From Actinomycetes bacterium (GTDB taxonomy: Bacteria > Actinomycetota > Acidimicrobiia > Acidimicrobiales > Microtrichaceae), in assembly GCA_023437745.1 (NCBI GenBank), contig JAEZFI010000214.1, positions 1 through 15,039 on the forward strand: a DNA stretch of 15,039 nucleotides, written 5' to 3'. Position 1 is the first letter of the stretch; each line of letters starts with the position of its first letter. Shown piece after piece: positions 7,138-13,986 of the stretch. The position numbers were made by a program, and so were the translations under genes. Below the pieces are notes generated by a model, which made no database searches, was not told the DNA's origin, and saw only the letters and a program-made list of their open reading frames with translations.

Positions 7138-7183
7138 TTCTCGGGGTCGAGGCGATCGGTTTCTGCGCGCTGGACCCCGAGAA
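7138..7183. repeat. 11-bp perfect inverted repeat between racemase and PIG-L genes
   Basis: TTCTCGGGGTC (7138-7148) is the exact reverse complement of GACCCCGAGAA (7173-7183), with a 24-nt loop. It lies just after the racemase stop and before the PIG-L start on the leftward transcript. No U-run follows, so it could be a non-canonical terminator, an mRNA-stabilising stem or a protein-binding site. Confidence 0.6.
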
Positions 7184-7189
7184 CCGGAC

Positions 7190-7224
7190 GATCGAGCGTC
7201 AGGCGATCGAGCGTCAGGCGATCG
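7190..7224. repeat. 15-bp tandem repeat across the racemase stop codon
   Basis: GATCGAGCGTCAGGC occurs at 7190-7204 and 7205-7219, followed by a partial third unit GATCG at 7220-7224. The second copy contains the racemase stop codon (tca, 7214-7216, read leftward), so the duplication copies the gene end and supplies a second in-frame stop 15 nt on. It looks like replication slippage. Confidence 0.7.
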
Positions 7225-8359
7225 CCCCGCCGGCGCGCAGCGCGTCGATGTCGGCCTCGGACTTGCCGATCCAGTCGCGGAGGATCTCCCGGGTGTGCTG
7301 CCCTGCATGGGCCGGCGGGCGCTGGACCTCGGGCGGCGTCGCGCTGAAGCGCGGCGCCGGCGCGGGTTGAGTCAGCCCGGCGATCTCGATGAAGCTCTTC
7401 CGCTCCACGTTGTGCGGATGCTGCGGCGCCTCGGACATCGAGAGCACGGGGGCGAAGCACACGTCCGTCCCCTCCATGACCTCGCACCACTCGTCGCGGG
7501 TCTTCGTCCTGAAGATCGCCGCCAGCCGGTCCTTGAGGTCGGGCCAGTGGGAGCGATCCTGCTGGTGCGGCAGCTCCTCCCCCTCCAGCCCCGTCAGGCG
7601 GAGCAGCTCGGCGTAGAACTGGGGCTCGATCGAGCCGATCGACACGAAGCGACCGTCGGCCGTCTCGTACGTGTCGTAGTAGTGGGCCGCGGTGTCGAGC
7701 ATGTTGGTCCCCCGCTCGGGGTTCCAGATGCCCATGTGGGTGAAGGCCCACATCATCATCATGAGCAGCGCCGAGCCGTCGACCATCGCGGCGTCCACGA
7801 CCTGACCGGCGCCGGTGCGCTGAGCCGACACGATGCCGCAGGCGATCCCGAACGCCATCAGCATGCCGCCGCCTCCGAAGTCGCCCACGAGGTTGATCGG
7901 CGGCGTCGGCTGCTGGCCGGCACGACCGAGGTGGTCGAGCACCCCGGCCAGCGCGATGTAGTTGATGTCATGGCCGGCGGTGTGGGAGTACGGGCCCTCC
8001 TGGCCCCACCCGGTCATCCGCCCGTAGACGAGGCGGGGGTTGCGCTCCAGGCAGACCTCGGGGCCGTACCCGCCGCGCTCGGCCACGCCGGGCCGGAACC
8101 CCTCGATCAGCGCGTCGGCCGAGTCGACGAGCTCCAGCAGGGTGGCGACGCCCTCCGGTGACTTCAGGTCGATGGCGATCGATCGACGCCCCCGGTTCAG
8201 CACGTCCGAGGGAGGCGACGCGGGATCGCCGCCCATGGCGTTCGACGCCCGGTCCACCCGGATCACGTCGGCACCCATGTCCGCCAGCATCATGGCGGCG
8301 AACGGCCCGGGGCCGATGCCGGCGATCTCGACGATGCGCAGCCCGTTGAGTGGTCCCAT
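7214..8359 (-). CDS. mcr: Alpha-methylacyl-CoA racemase (CoA-transferase family III)
   Basis: A 381-residue CaiB/BaiF-family protein. All three catalytic residues of Mycobacterium tuberculosis MCR (His126, Asp156, Glu241) are present with a constant +4 offset: His130 in AGHDINY, Asp160 in NLVGDFGGGG and Glu245 in GSIEPQFY. This supports a true racemase, which epimerises (2R)- to (2S)-methylacyl-CoA so that branched-chain fatty acids or sterol side chains can enter beta-oxidation, over a CoA-transferase. The ADP-ribose-like CoA-binding start MGPLNGLRIVEIAGIGPGPF is intact. ATG at 8359 has AGGAGG 9 nt upstream. It lies 39 nt downstream of the alpha/beta hydrolase and is probably cotranscribed with it. 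The gene ends in a tandem repeat. Confidence 0.93.
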   Translation of the reverse strand: MGPLNGLRIVEIAGIGPGPFAAMMLADMGADVIRVDRASNAMGGDPASPPSDVLNRGRRSIAIDLKSPEGVATLLELVDSADALIEGFRPGVAERGGYGPEVCLERNPRLVYGRMTGWGQEGPYSHTAGHDINYIALAGVLDHLGRAGQQPTPPINLVGDFGGGGMLMAFGIACGIVSAQRTGAGQVVDAAMVDGSALLMMMMWAFTHMGIWNPERGTNMLDTAAHYYDTYETADGRFVSIGSIEPQFYAELLRLTGLEGEELPHQQDRSHWPDLKDRLAAIFRTKTRDEWCEVMEGTDVCFAPVLSMSEAPQHPHNVERKSFIEIAGLTQPAPAPRFSATPPEVQRPPAHAGQHTREILRDWIGKSEADIDALRAGGAIA

Positions 8360-8378
8360 GGATGTGTGCCTCCTGGTT

Positions 8379-8392
8379 GCCGCGTCCGCGGC
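8379..8392. repeat. Short GC palindrome between hydrolase and racemase
   Basis: GCCGCG-TC-CGCGGC is a perfect 6-bp-arm palindrome in the 39-nt gap, just before the racemase ribosome site. It may form a small mRNA stem or be chance in GC-rich DNA. Confidence 0.35.
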
Positions 8393-8398
8393 GTCGGG

Positions 8399-9232
8399 TC
8401 AGGCCGCGTGCGCGGCGATGAGATCGATCGTGGCCTCGACCATGCGCGGCCAGAGCGACGACGGCAGGTCGTGCCCCATGCCGTCGAGCTCGAGGAGCCG
8501 GGCGCCGGGCACGAGCTCGGCGAGGTGCCGCCCTCCCGACGGGTCGGCCAGCCGGTCGTGGGTGCCGTGGATCACGAGGGTCGGGACCGCCAGCTGGCGG
8601 AGCGCCTCGGTGCGCGGTGGCGAGCTCATGATGGCGAGGAACTGCCGTTGCGTGCCCCCGGGGTCGAGGTGTCGCAGCGACTGCTCCGTCTGCCGGCGGC
8701 GGTGCTCGGCCTCGTCGAAGAGGTCGGGCGTGCTGCCGATCAGCCGCGCCATCGCCATGCCCCGCTCGACGGACTCGTCCGCCGACGAGACGGGCCCAGT
8801 GAGCTCCAGCAGCTCGGGGAGGATGACCGGGTCCGGGCCACCGATGCCGGGCTCCCCGGTCGACGACATCACGGACGTGAGCGTGATCGCCCGGTGCGGC
8901 GCGGCGATCGCCATGGTCTGGGCGATCATCCCGCCCATCGAGGTCCCCCAGAGGTGGGCCCGCTCGACGCCGAGCGCGTCCAGGAGGCCGAGCGCGTCGG
9001 CGGCCATGTCCTCGAGCGTGTACTGCCAGGCCTCGTCGTGGGTCGAGTAGCCCATGTCCCGGTTGTCGAACCGGATCACGCGGAGCCCGCGATCGGCGAA
9101 CGCCGAGCAGAACGCGGGAGCGAAGCCCGTGCCGTGCGAGCCGAGCCCGCTGATCAGGAGGAGGACCGGGTCGTCGGGGTCGCCGCACTCGTCGTACCAG
9201 AGCTCGATCCCGTTCGCTCCCACCACCGGCAT
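8399..9232 (-). CDS. Alpha/beta-fold hydrolase
   Basis: A 277-residue alpha/beta hydrolase with a complete triad: Ser98 in the nucleophile elbow GTSMGG, Asp226 in HGTHDRLADP and His254 in DGMGHDLP. The SGLGSH turn at about 29-33 supplies the oxyanion hole. FDNRDMGYSTH is typical of the esterase/lactonase/C-C hydrolase branch that includes aclacinomycin methylesterase-like and 3-oxoadipate enol-lactonase-like proteins; the substrate cannot be read from sequence. ATG at 9232 is preceded by AGGGAG (9242-9247, complement) at 9-nt spacing, which fixes the start. An 18-bp palindrome lies 20 nt upstream, so this gene probably heads a regulated hydrolase-racemase unit, perhaps in lipid or ester breakdown. 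Confidence 0.9.
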   Translation of the reverse strand: MPVVGANGIELWYDECGDPDDPVLLLISGLGSHGTGFAPAFCSAFADRGLRVIRFDNRDMGYSTHDEAWQYTLEDMAADALGLLDALGVERAHLWGTSMGGMIAQTMAIAAPHRAITLTSVMSSTGEPGIGGPDPVILPELLELTGPVSSADESVERGMAMARLIGSTPDLFDEAEHRRRQTEQSLRHLDPGGTQRQFLAIMSSPPRTEALRQLAVPTLVIHGTHDRLADPSGGRHLAELVPGARLLELDGMGHDLPSSLWPRMVEATIDLIAAHAA

Positions 9233-9251
9233 GGCCGCATGCTCCCTGATG

Positions 9252-9269
9252 CTTGACCGGACGGTCAAG
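9252..9269. promoter_or_regulatory. 18-bp perfect palindrome, probable operator
   Basis: On the + strand this reads CTTGACCGGACGGTCAAG: 8-bp perfect arms around a GA centre. It overlaps the last codon and stop of nagA and sits 20 nt upstream of the hydrolase start. The size and symmetry are typical of TetR-family dimer sites, and a TTGACC -35-like hexamer lies inside it on the leftward strand. No TetR gene is in the window. Confidence 0.55.
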
Positions 9270-10335
9270 AACGCCGGCGACGCGCCACGAGGGTGTCGGC
9301 CACTCGCCAGCCGTCGTCGAGGACGACCAGGTCGGCGACGGAGCCCACGGCCAGGCGACGACCGCCGGCGGCGGCCCGCAGCGCCACCTCGGGTGGCACC
9401 CCGAGGGCGACCATGCGGCGCACGGCGTCGTCGAGCGGCGTCACGCTGCCGGCGAGCGTGCCATCGGAGAGCTCCGCGCGCCCACCGCCGATCCGCACCG
9501 ATGCCCCGCCGGTCGCCCACGTCACGGCGTCGGTCCCCGCCGGGGCGATCGCATCGGACACGAGGCGCATCCGATCGGGGGCGGTCGTGGCGACCAGCCG
9601 CAGCACGTCGTCCGCGAGGTGGTGGCCGTCGGCGATCACCCCGAACGCGACGCGCCGGTCCACGAGGGCAGCGCCGGCGGGCCCCGGGTCCCGGGCGCCG
9701 AACCGCCGGTGGGCGTTGAAGCAGTGGGTCAGCATCGAGGCGCCCGCGTCGAACGCGAGCCGGCACTCCTCGGCCGTCGCGTCCGTGTGCCCCACGCTGA
9801 CCCGGATGTCACGCGCCACGAACCAGCGGACGAGGTCGAGTGCCCCCGGCAGCTCGGGGGCGAGGGTGACCAGGTCGACGGGTCCGGCGCTGACCAACCG
9901 GACGGCGATGGCCGGATCCGGTGCCACCAGGTGCCGGGCGTCGTGCGCCCCCGCCCAGGTCGGTGACAGGAACGGGCCCTCGAGGTGGGCGCCGCCGACG
10001 TGCGCGCCGCCGGGTGGGTCGGCGTGCACCGAGCGGAGCACCTGCAGCGCCGCGACGTAGTCGTCGACCGACGTGGAGTAGTAGGTCGGCAGGAAGGTCG
10101 TCACCCCGTGGGCGAGGAGGGCGTCGGCGACCGTGGCGTACCCCTGCTCGTCGGCGGAGCGGAGATCCACGCCGGCGAACCCGTTCACCTGCTGGTCCAC
10201 GAACCCGGGAGCCACGACGGCCTCGCCCACCGCCGGCGACAGGCCGACCGAGGTGACGACCCCGTCCACCACCTCGACGTCGCCCGCGACCCAGCCGCCT
10301 CCGACGAGCGCAGCGGCGACGCCGAGGCGGGTCAC
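9265..10335 (-). CDS. nagA: N-acetylglucosamine-6-phosphate deacetylase
   Basis: A 356-residue amidohydrolase that removes acetate from GlcNAc-6-phosphate in amino-sugar and cell-wall recycling. The active-site residues reproduce the Escherichia coli NagA spacing exactly, with an offset of 12: Glu119 (HLEGPF), His183 (VGHTDA), His204 (THCFNA), His239 (DGHH) and Asp261 (VSDAIAPAG). The first metal motif is PGFVDQQVNG, the QxN form of NagA rather than the HxH of other amidohydrolases. Near the C-terminus the usual TxNPAxxLGL segment is replaced by a shorter ALRAAAGGRR before GSVADLVVLD, so the protein is slightly short. GTG at 10335 overlaps the stop of the upstream oxidoreductase by 4 nt (GTGA), indicating translational coupling. 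Confidence 0.93.
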   Translation of the reverse strand: MTRLGVAAALVGGGWVAGDVEVVDGVVTSVGLSPAVGEAVVAPGFVDQQVNGFAGVDLRSADEQGYATVADALLAHGVTTFLPTYYSTSVDDYVAALQVLRSVHADPPGGAHVGGAHLEGPFLSPTWAGAHDARHLVAPDPAIAVRLVSAGPVDLVTLAPELPGALDLVRWFVARDIRVSVGHTDATAEECRLAFDAGASMLTHCFNAHRRFGARDPGPAGAALVDRRVAFGVIADGHHLADDVLRLVATTAPDRMRLVSDAIAPAGTDAVTWATGGASVRIGGGRAELSDGTLAGSVTPLDDAVRRMVALGVPPEVALRAAAGGRRLAVGSVADLVVLDDGWRVADTLVARRRRS

Positions 10336-11378
10336 GGCCGCTGGGGTGGTGGGACACCCTGCGGCCCACCACCCGCGGCCGCAGAGCGGTAGACCGCGTC
10401 GACCAGCACGTGGGCCCGGAGCGCATCGGCGATCGTGGGCGCCGGGGACGGGCCGCCACGCGCGACCGCGCGGAGGAAGAGCTCCTCGGCGAGGGCGACC
10501 TCGACACCTCGCTGGGCGAGCCACGGCTCGATCGTGGCGGCGTCGACGTACCCCTCGTCGGTCTCGTCGCCCACCTGCCGCTGCCACCGCACCGGCCCGA
10601 CGAGGTCGCCTTCGAGGGTGGCGAGGCTCCGCTCGCTGAACACCTCGATGCGCCGCTGCGACGGACGACTCAGGACGTCGTGCCACACGGACGCCAGCGT
10701 CGCGGTGTGGCCGCCGGCGAAGCGTGCCAGGACGGACACCGAGTCCTCGATGCCCTCGATGCCGTGGAAGCGGGCCGTCTGCGCGGCGACCGTCTCGATC
10801 GGCCCGCAGAGCCACTCCAGGATGTCGAGGTCGTGGATCGAGTGCTCGAGCAGGGCGCCGGCGCCCGCCCGCGACGGGTCGGCCCGCCAGTCCGAGCCGT
10901 ACACGCCCTGCGTCGGCAGGTACTGGTCGTCCCGGAGCACGACGTTCATCGGGCGCCCGGCAGCCGGGTCCGCGACGAGCTCCCGCAGCGCCAGCAGGGC
11001 GGGCGACGCCCGGAGCACCAGGCCCGTCATGTTCACGACGCCCGACCGCTCCACGGCGTCGGCCATCCGGGCGGAGGTCGGGAGGTCGACGGCGAGCGGC
11101 TTCTCCAGGTACACCGCCACGCCCTCCGCCAGCGCGGCATCCAGGTTGGCGGGGTGCTCCGACGTCCAGCTGCACACGAAGACGGCGTCGACCGCGCCGA
11201 GGACCTCCTCGGGCGACGGCGCGACCTTGGCGCCCTTCCAGTCGGCGAGCGCCGTGGCGCGCTCCCGGTCGGGGTCGTACACGGCGACGACCTCGTGGTC
11301 CGTGTCGCAGCGGCCCAGCTGATGGGCGTGGAGCCGGGCGATGAAGCCACCGCCCAGGAAGCCGACCCTGACCGTCAC
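10332..11378 (-). CDS. Gfo/Idh/MocA family NAD(P)-dependent oxidoreductase
   Basis: A 348-residue two-domain sugar or inositol dehydrogenase-type protein. The N-terminal Rossmann fold has GFLGGGFIA (residues 6-14) and the family's EKP motif (Glu92-Pro94, in YLEKPLAVD), where the lysine assists catalysis. The C-terminal domain carries EHSIHDLDIL with the catalytic-type His182 and Asp183. Members oxidise or isomerise free or nucleotide-linked sugars; the substrate here is unknown, but the 4-nt overlap with nagA suggests an amino-sugar or cell-wall-derived sugar. GTG at 11378 has no Shine-Dalgarno, but TACGAT ends 7 nt before it, which suggests leaderless transcription. The C-terminal GGGPQGVPPPQRP tail is Pro/Gly-rich and probably disordered. 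Confidence 0.9.
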   Translation of the reverse strand: MTVRVGFLGGGFIARLHAHQLGRCDTDHEVVAVYDPDRERATALADWKGAKVAPSPEEVLGAVDAVFVCSWTSEHPANLDAALAEGVAVYLEKPLAVDLPTSARMADAVERSGVVNMTGLVLRASPALLALRELVADPAAGRPMNVVLRDDQYLPTQGVYGSDWRADPSRAGAGALLEHSIHDLDILEWLCGPIETVAAQTARFHGIEGIEDSVSVLARFAGGHTATLASVWHDVLSRPSQRRIEVFSERSLATLEGDLVGPVRWQRQVGDETDEGYVDAATIEPWLAQRGVEVALAEELFLRAVARGGPSPAPTIADALRAHVLVDAVYRSAAAGGGPQGVPPPQRP

Positions 11379-11385
11379 CCGGCCG

Positions 11386-11391
11386 ATCGTA
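11386..11391 (-). promoter_or_regulatory. Predicted -10 (TACGAT) giving a leaderless oxidoreductase mRNA
   Basis: Read leftward, TACGAT is followed by 7 nt and then the GTG start codon. Transcription would begin at or beside the start codon. There is no ribosome site, and the -35 region is not convincing. Confidence 0.4.
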
Positions 11392-11399
11392 CGCCGGGC

Positions 11400-13886
11400 T
11401 CAGGTGACGCGGACGTTCCGGCAACCCTGCACGGTCAGCGACTTCAGGTCGGTGGTGAACGACGCCACGCAGACCCGATGCATGCCCCGGGTCGCCGGGT
11501 GGATCGCGCCGTAGCCGTGGGCGTCGCCGTGGCGCGGGAAGAAGAAGGAGAACCCCCAGCGGGGCTGGTTCGCCGGCGTGAAGTACCACCTGTTGTCGAT
11601 CACGATCCACACCCAGACCGCACCGGTGTCCACCGTGTCGGCCGCCCAGCCGCTGACGCCGATGGCCCGGCGACCGCCCTGGAGGGTCTGGATGGCGCCG
11701 ACCGCCTCCCGCGGCGGGGCGGGCGGCGCCGCCGGTGCCGGGACGTCGATGGTCGTGCAGCCGCCGAGCTCCTGCCCGACCGCCGTCGTGGTGTCGAGGG
11801 CCTTCGCACAGACGCTGTGGCGCCCCGGTGCGAGGGACATCGCGACCTCGGCCGAGAAGCCGTGGAGCGGGCCGTACCCCGGGAGGTGCGTGGCGAGGTC
11901 GGGGCGGTTCTGGTCGGCGGTGACCCCGACGCGCGGGAGCCCGTCGACCCACAGCTCCACCCACACCGGACCTGCCGTGTCGGGGTCGTACGCCCAGCCG
12001 GTCGCTCGGACGGTGGCACCGTCCCAGGTGACCGCGTCGATGAGGCCCGCGGGCGGACCCGTCGGCGCGGCCACGGCAGCGCAGCCGATGCCCGTGTCGG
12101 CGCCGGGTCCGGCGTTGGCGGCCCTGGCGCAGACGGTGACGGTCCCGCCGGGCAACCCGTCGAGCACCACGCTGAAGCCGTGCGCGGTGCCGACGCCCGG
12201 GGTGAGCGTGGCCAGCTCGGGGACCTGGCTCGACGCCGCCACCGTGGCGGCGCGGCCGCCGGAGCTGACGGTGACGTTCACCGGACCGCTGGTGTCCGGG
12301 TCGACGGCCCAGCCCGTCACCGTGACGCGCCCGATCCCCGCAGTCAGGGACGTGATCCTCCCGACCGGCGACCCGCTGGCCCCGAAGGTGACCTGCACGG
12401 GTTGGCACCCGAGGTCGGCGTCGACACCGGGCCCGGGGTTGCGGAAGGTGACGCAGAGGTCGTGGGTCCCGGGCGGCACGCCGGTGAGCTGCGCGGTGAA
12501 GCCGTGCGCCGCGCCGTACGCCGGGTAGGAGGCGCCGACGTCGGGTCGCTGCGCGTCGGCCACGACCTCGACCGACCGGTCGCCGATCGAGGCGAACACC
12601 CTCCCGGTGCCGCCGGCCGCGTCGGGGTCGATGACCCAGCCCTGCGCGGTGACGGTGCCGGTGCCGCCCGTCCTGACGTCGACCGATCCGAACGGGTTGG
12701 CGGTGCTGACGAAGCCGTCGTAGTCGGCCTTCGCGAGGGAGCGGATGTCGCCCAGTCGACCGTAGAGCTGGTTCCCCGGGCAGGCCGTCGAACCGACGTC
12801 CCGGTGGCCGATCACCCTCGGGTACGTCCGGGTGACCCCGGCCGGCACGGTGTTGCTGCCCCCCGAGGTGAAGGCGACGGACCCGGACGGGTCGACGCCG
12901 TCGAGGAACATCCGCCAGCCCAGGATCTCGGCCGTGGCGTCGACGGCGAGGGCGCTCGGCACCTCGTTCGTGTACTCGCCGAGCACCATCACGCCGACGG
13001 TGTTGGTGTTGAAGCCCTGTGCGTGGGCGCCGACCACCGCTCGGTCCGTGCCGCCGGCACGACCCTCCCAGATGCGACCGAACCGGTCGACCACGAAGTT
13101 GTAGCCGAGGTCGCTCCAGCCCTGACCGTCCATGTGGTACGCCTGCAACGACCGGAGGATGGCCGGCACGTCGGCGGCGGCATATCCGTTGGCGCTCGCC
13201 GAGTGGTGCACGACGCCGAGCCGGACGCCCGAGCCGTACGTGGGGCTGCTCTTCGGGGCCCGCGCCCCCCAGGACGCCCGGCTGTTGATGGTCGGGCCCG
13301 GGATGTCGGCGCCGGCGGGCTGGACGTCGGGGCTGACGACCTGGGCGCGCTCCTCCGTCCGCACCACGACGACGTCGGCGTCGCGGGCGTCCTCGGGGAG
13401 GTTCACCTCGAAGGCGTCCGCGCTGCCGACCCAGATCGGCTCGGACGCCGTGGCCCGCGAGCGGCTGGCGCGCTCCTCGGCGGTGCCCCGATCGGGGCCG
13501 TCGTCCACCGAGTACTCGAGGTCCATCCACTCGGTCCACACACCGTCGGTGCGGGTGCGGACGAAGATGGGATCGCCCGTCGGGCGCTGGGGTGACACGC
13601 CGATCATCGTGAACTCGCCCGGTGCAGCGGATGCCGCCTCGAGGCGGTCCCGCTGGTCGACGCCGGGTGGCGCGACCTCGGGCGCGCCGGGCACTCCCGG
13701 GGCCTCCTGCGCGGCGACCGGCTCGACGCCGAGGCGGACGCTCACCGCCGACTCCACCCAGTCGAGGCGTGGCGTGGGCAGCAGCGTGGCGGCCACCGCG
13801 ACGGCGACGCCGAGTGCGAGTCGCGACCCGAGGCGGACGGACCGCCGGGCCGCGCGGGAGCGTGGGGAGGTACTCACGGGGCGCAT
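11400..13886 (-). CDS. Secreted PGRP-type N-acetylmuramoyl-L-alanine amidase with C-terminal repeats
   Basis: An 828-residue exported peptidoglycan amidase. The arginine-rich start and the hydrophobic run LALGVAVAVAATLL (about residues 23-36) form a signal sequence. Residues ~90-195 are the variable N-terminal module often found before actinobacterial amidases (WTEWMDLE..., EPIWVGSADAF). Residues ~200-395 are an amidase_2/PGRP domain beginning RASWGA, with zinc ligands His227 (VVHHSAS), His361 and Cys369 (GHRDVGSTACPG) and catalytic Tyr262 (YNFVVD). All are present, so it should cleave the MurNAc-L-Ala bond. Residues ~401-828 are four ~100-residue repeats, each with one Cys pair. ATG at 13886 lacks a Shine-Dalgarno; TAGACT lies 9 nt upstream, so a near-leaderless mRNA is likely. 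It diverges from galK. Confidence 0.92.
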   Translation of the reverse strand: MRPVSTSPRSRAARRSVRLGSRLALGVAVAVAATLLPTPRLDWVESAVSVRLGVEPVAAQEAPGVPGAPEVAPPGVDQRDRLEAASAAPGEFTMIGVSPQRPTGDPIFVRTRTDGVWTEWMDLEYSVDDGPDRGTAEERASRSRATASEPIWVGSADAFEVNLPEDARDADVVVVRTEERAQVVSPDVQPAGADIPGPTINSRASWGARAPKSSPTYGSGVRLGVVHHSASANGYAAADVPAILRSLQAYHMDGQGWSDLGYNFVVDRFGRIWEGRAGGTDRAVVGAHAQGFNTNTVGVMVLGEYTNEVPSALAVDATAEILGWRMFLDGVDPSGSVAFTSGGSNTVPAGVTRTYPRVIGHRDVGSTACPGNQLYGRLGDIRSLAKADYDGFVSTANPFGSVDVRTGGTGTVTAQGWVIDPDAAGGTGRVFASIGDRSVEVVADAQRPDVGASYPAYGAAHGFTAQLTGVPPGTHDLCVTFRNPGPGVDADLGCQPVQVTFGASGSPVGRITSLTAGIGRVTVTGWAVDPDTSGPVNVTVSSGGRAATVAASSQVPELATLTPGVGTAHGFSVVLDGLPGGTVTVCARAANAGPGADTGIGCAAVAAPTGPPAGLIDAVTWDGATVRATGWAYDPDTAGPVWVELWVDGLPRVGVTADQNRPDLATHLPGYGPLHGFSAEVAMSLAPGRHSVCAKALDTTTAVGQELGGCTTIDVPAPAAPPAPPREAVGAIQTLQGGRRAIGVSGWAADTVDTGAVWVWIVIDNRWYFTPANQPRWGFSFFFPRHGDAHGYGAIHPATRGMHRVCVASFTTDLKSLTVQGCRNVRVT
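11403..12686 (-). repeat. Four protein repeats (~100 residues each) in the amidase C-terminus
   Basis: The repeats cover roughly residues 401-500, 507-605, 612-715 and 727-828. Shared landmarks in order are GW-x-x-DPD, an (N/Q)RPD-like turn, HGF or HGY, a VC or LC strand and a closing GC. The cysteines are C478/C494, C586/C602, C693/C710 and C806/C822, always 16-17 residues apart. The fourth copy is the most diverged (GWAADTVD, HGYG). They are probably beta-sandwich wall- or surface-binding modules. Confidence 0.8.
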
Positions 13887-13895
13887 CGGCGGCGA

Positions 13896-13901
13896 AGTCT
13901 A
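13896..13901 (-). promoter_or_regulatory. Predicted -10 (TAGACT) of the amidase gene
   Basis: Read leftward, TAGACT fits TAnnnT and ends 9 nt before the ATG at 13886. The leader would be only a few nucleotides, matching the absence of a ribosome site. Confidence 0.4.
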
Positions 13902-13907
13902 GACCCT

Positions 13908-13940
13908 CACTCTCCGGGTTCACAGTCGCACTCTCCGTGT
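13908..13940. repeat. 12-bp direct repeat in the galK/amidase intergenic region
   Basis: CACTCTCCGGGT (13908-13919) and CACTCTCCGTGT (13929-13940) differ at one base and begin 21 bp apart, two helical turns. They lie upstream of both divergent -10 elements, where an activator or repressor could act on both genes. Confidence 0.45.
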
Positions 13941-13974
13941 CAGACGCCCATGTTCCACAGGCCGGACGGCGGGC

Positions 13975-13980
13975 TACCGT
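13975..13980 (+). promoter_or_regulatory. Predicted -10 (TACCGT) giving a leaderless galK mRNA
   Basis: TACCGT, the same hexamer as in the rpmB promoter, ends 6 nt before the GTG start of galK. TTCCAC at 13953-13958 is a possible weak -35 (16-nt spacer). No Shine-Dalgarno is present, so translation probably starts at the mRNA 5' end. Confidence 0.45.
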
Positions 13981-13986
13981 GCCGGC

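Noticed and set aside
7088..7213. Insertion sequence remnant or CRISPR-like array in the repeat-rich spacer
   Set aside because: There are only two 15-bp tandem units and one inverted repeat, with no spacers, no transposase fragment and no target-site duplication.
9252..9269. Palindrome as an intrinsic terminator for nagA
   Set aside because: The arms meet with a 2-nt centre, too tight for an RNA hairpin loop without losing pairs, and no U-run follows; an operator fits better.
10410..13595. 1,061-codon rightward open frame antisense to the amidase and oxidoreductase
   Set aside because: It lacks any domain pattern, and the opposing strand encodes well-conserved proteins across its whole length.
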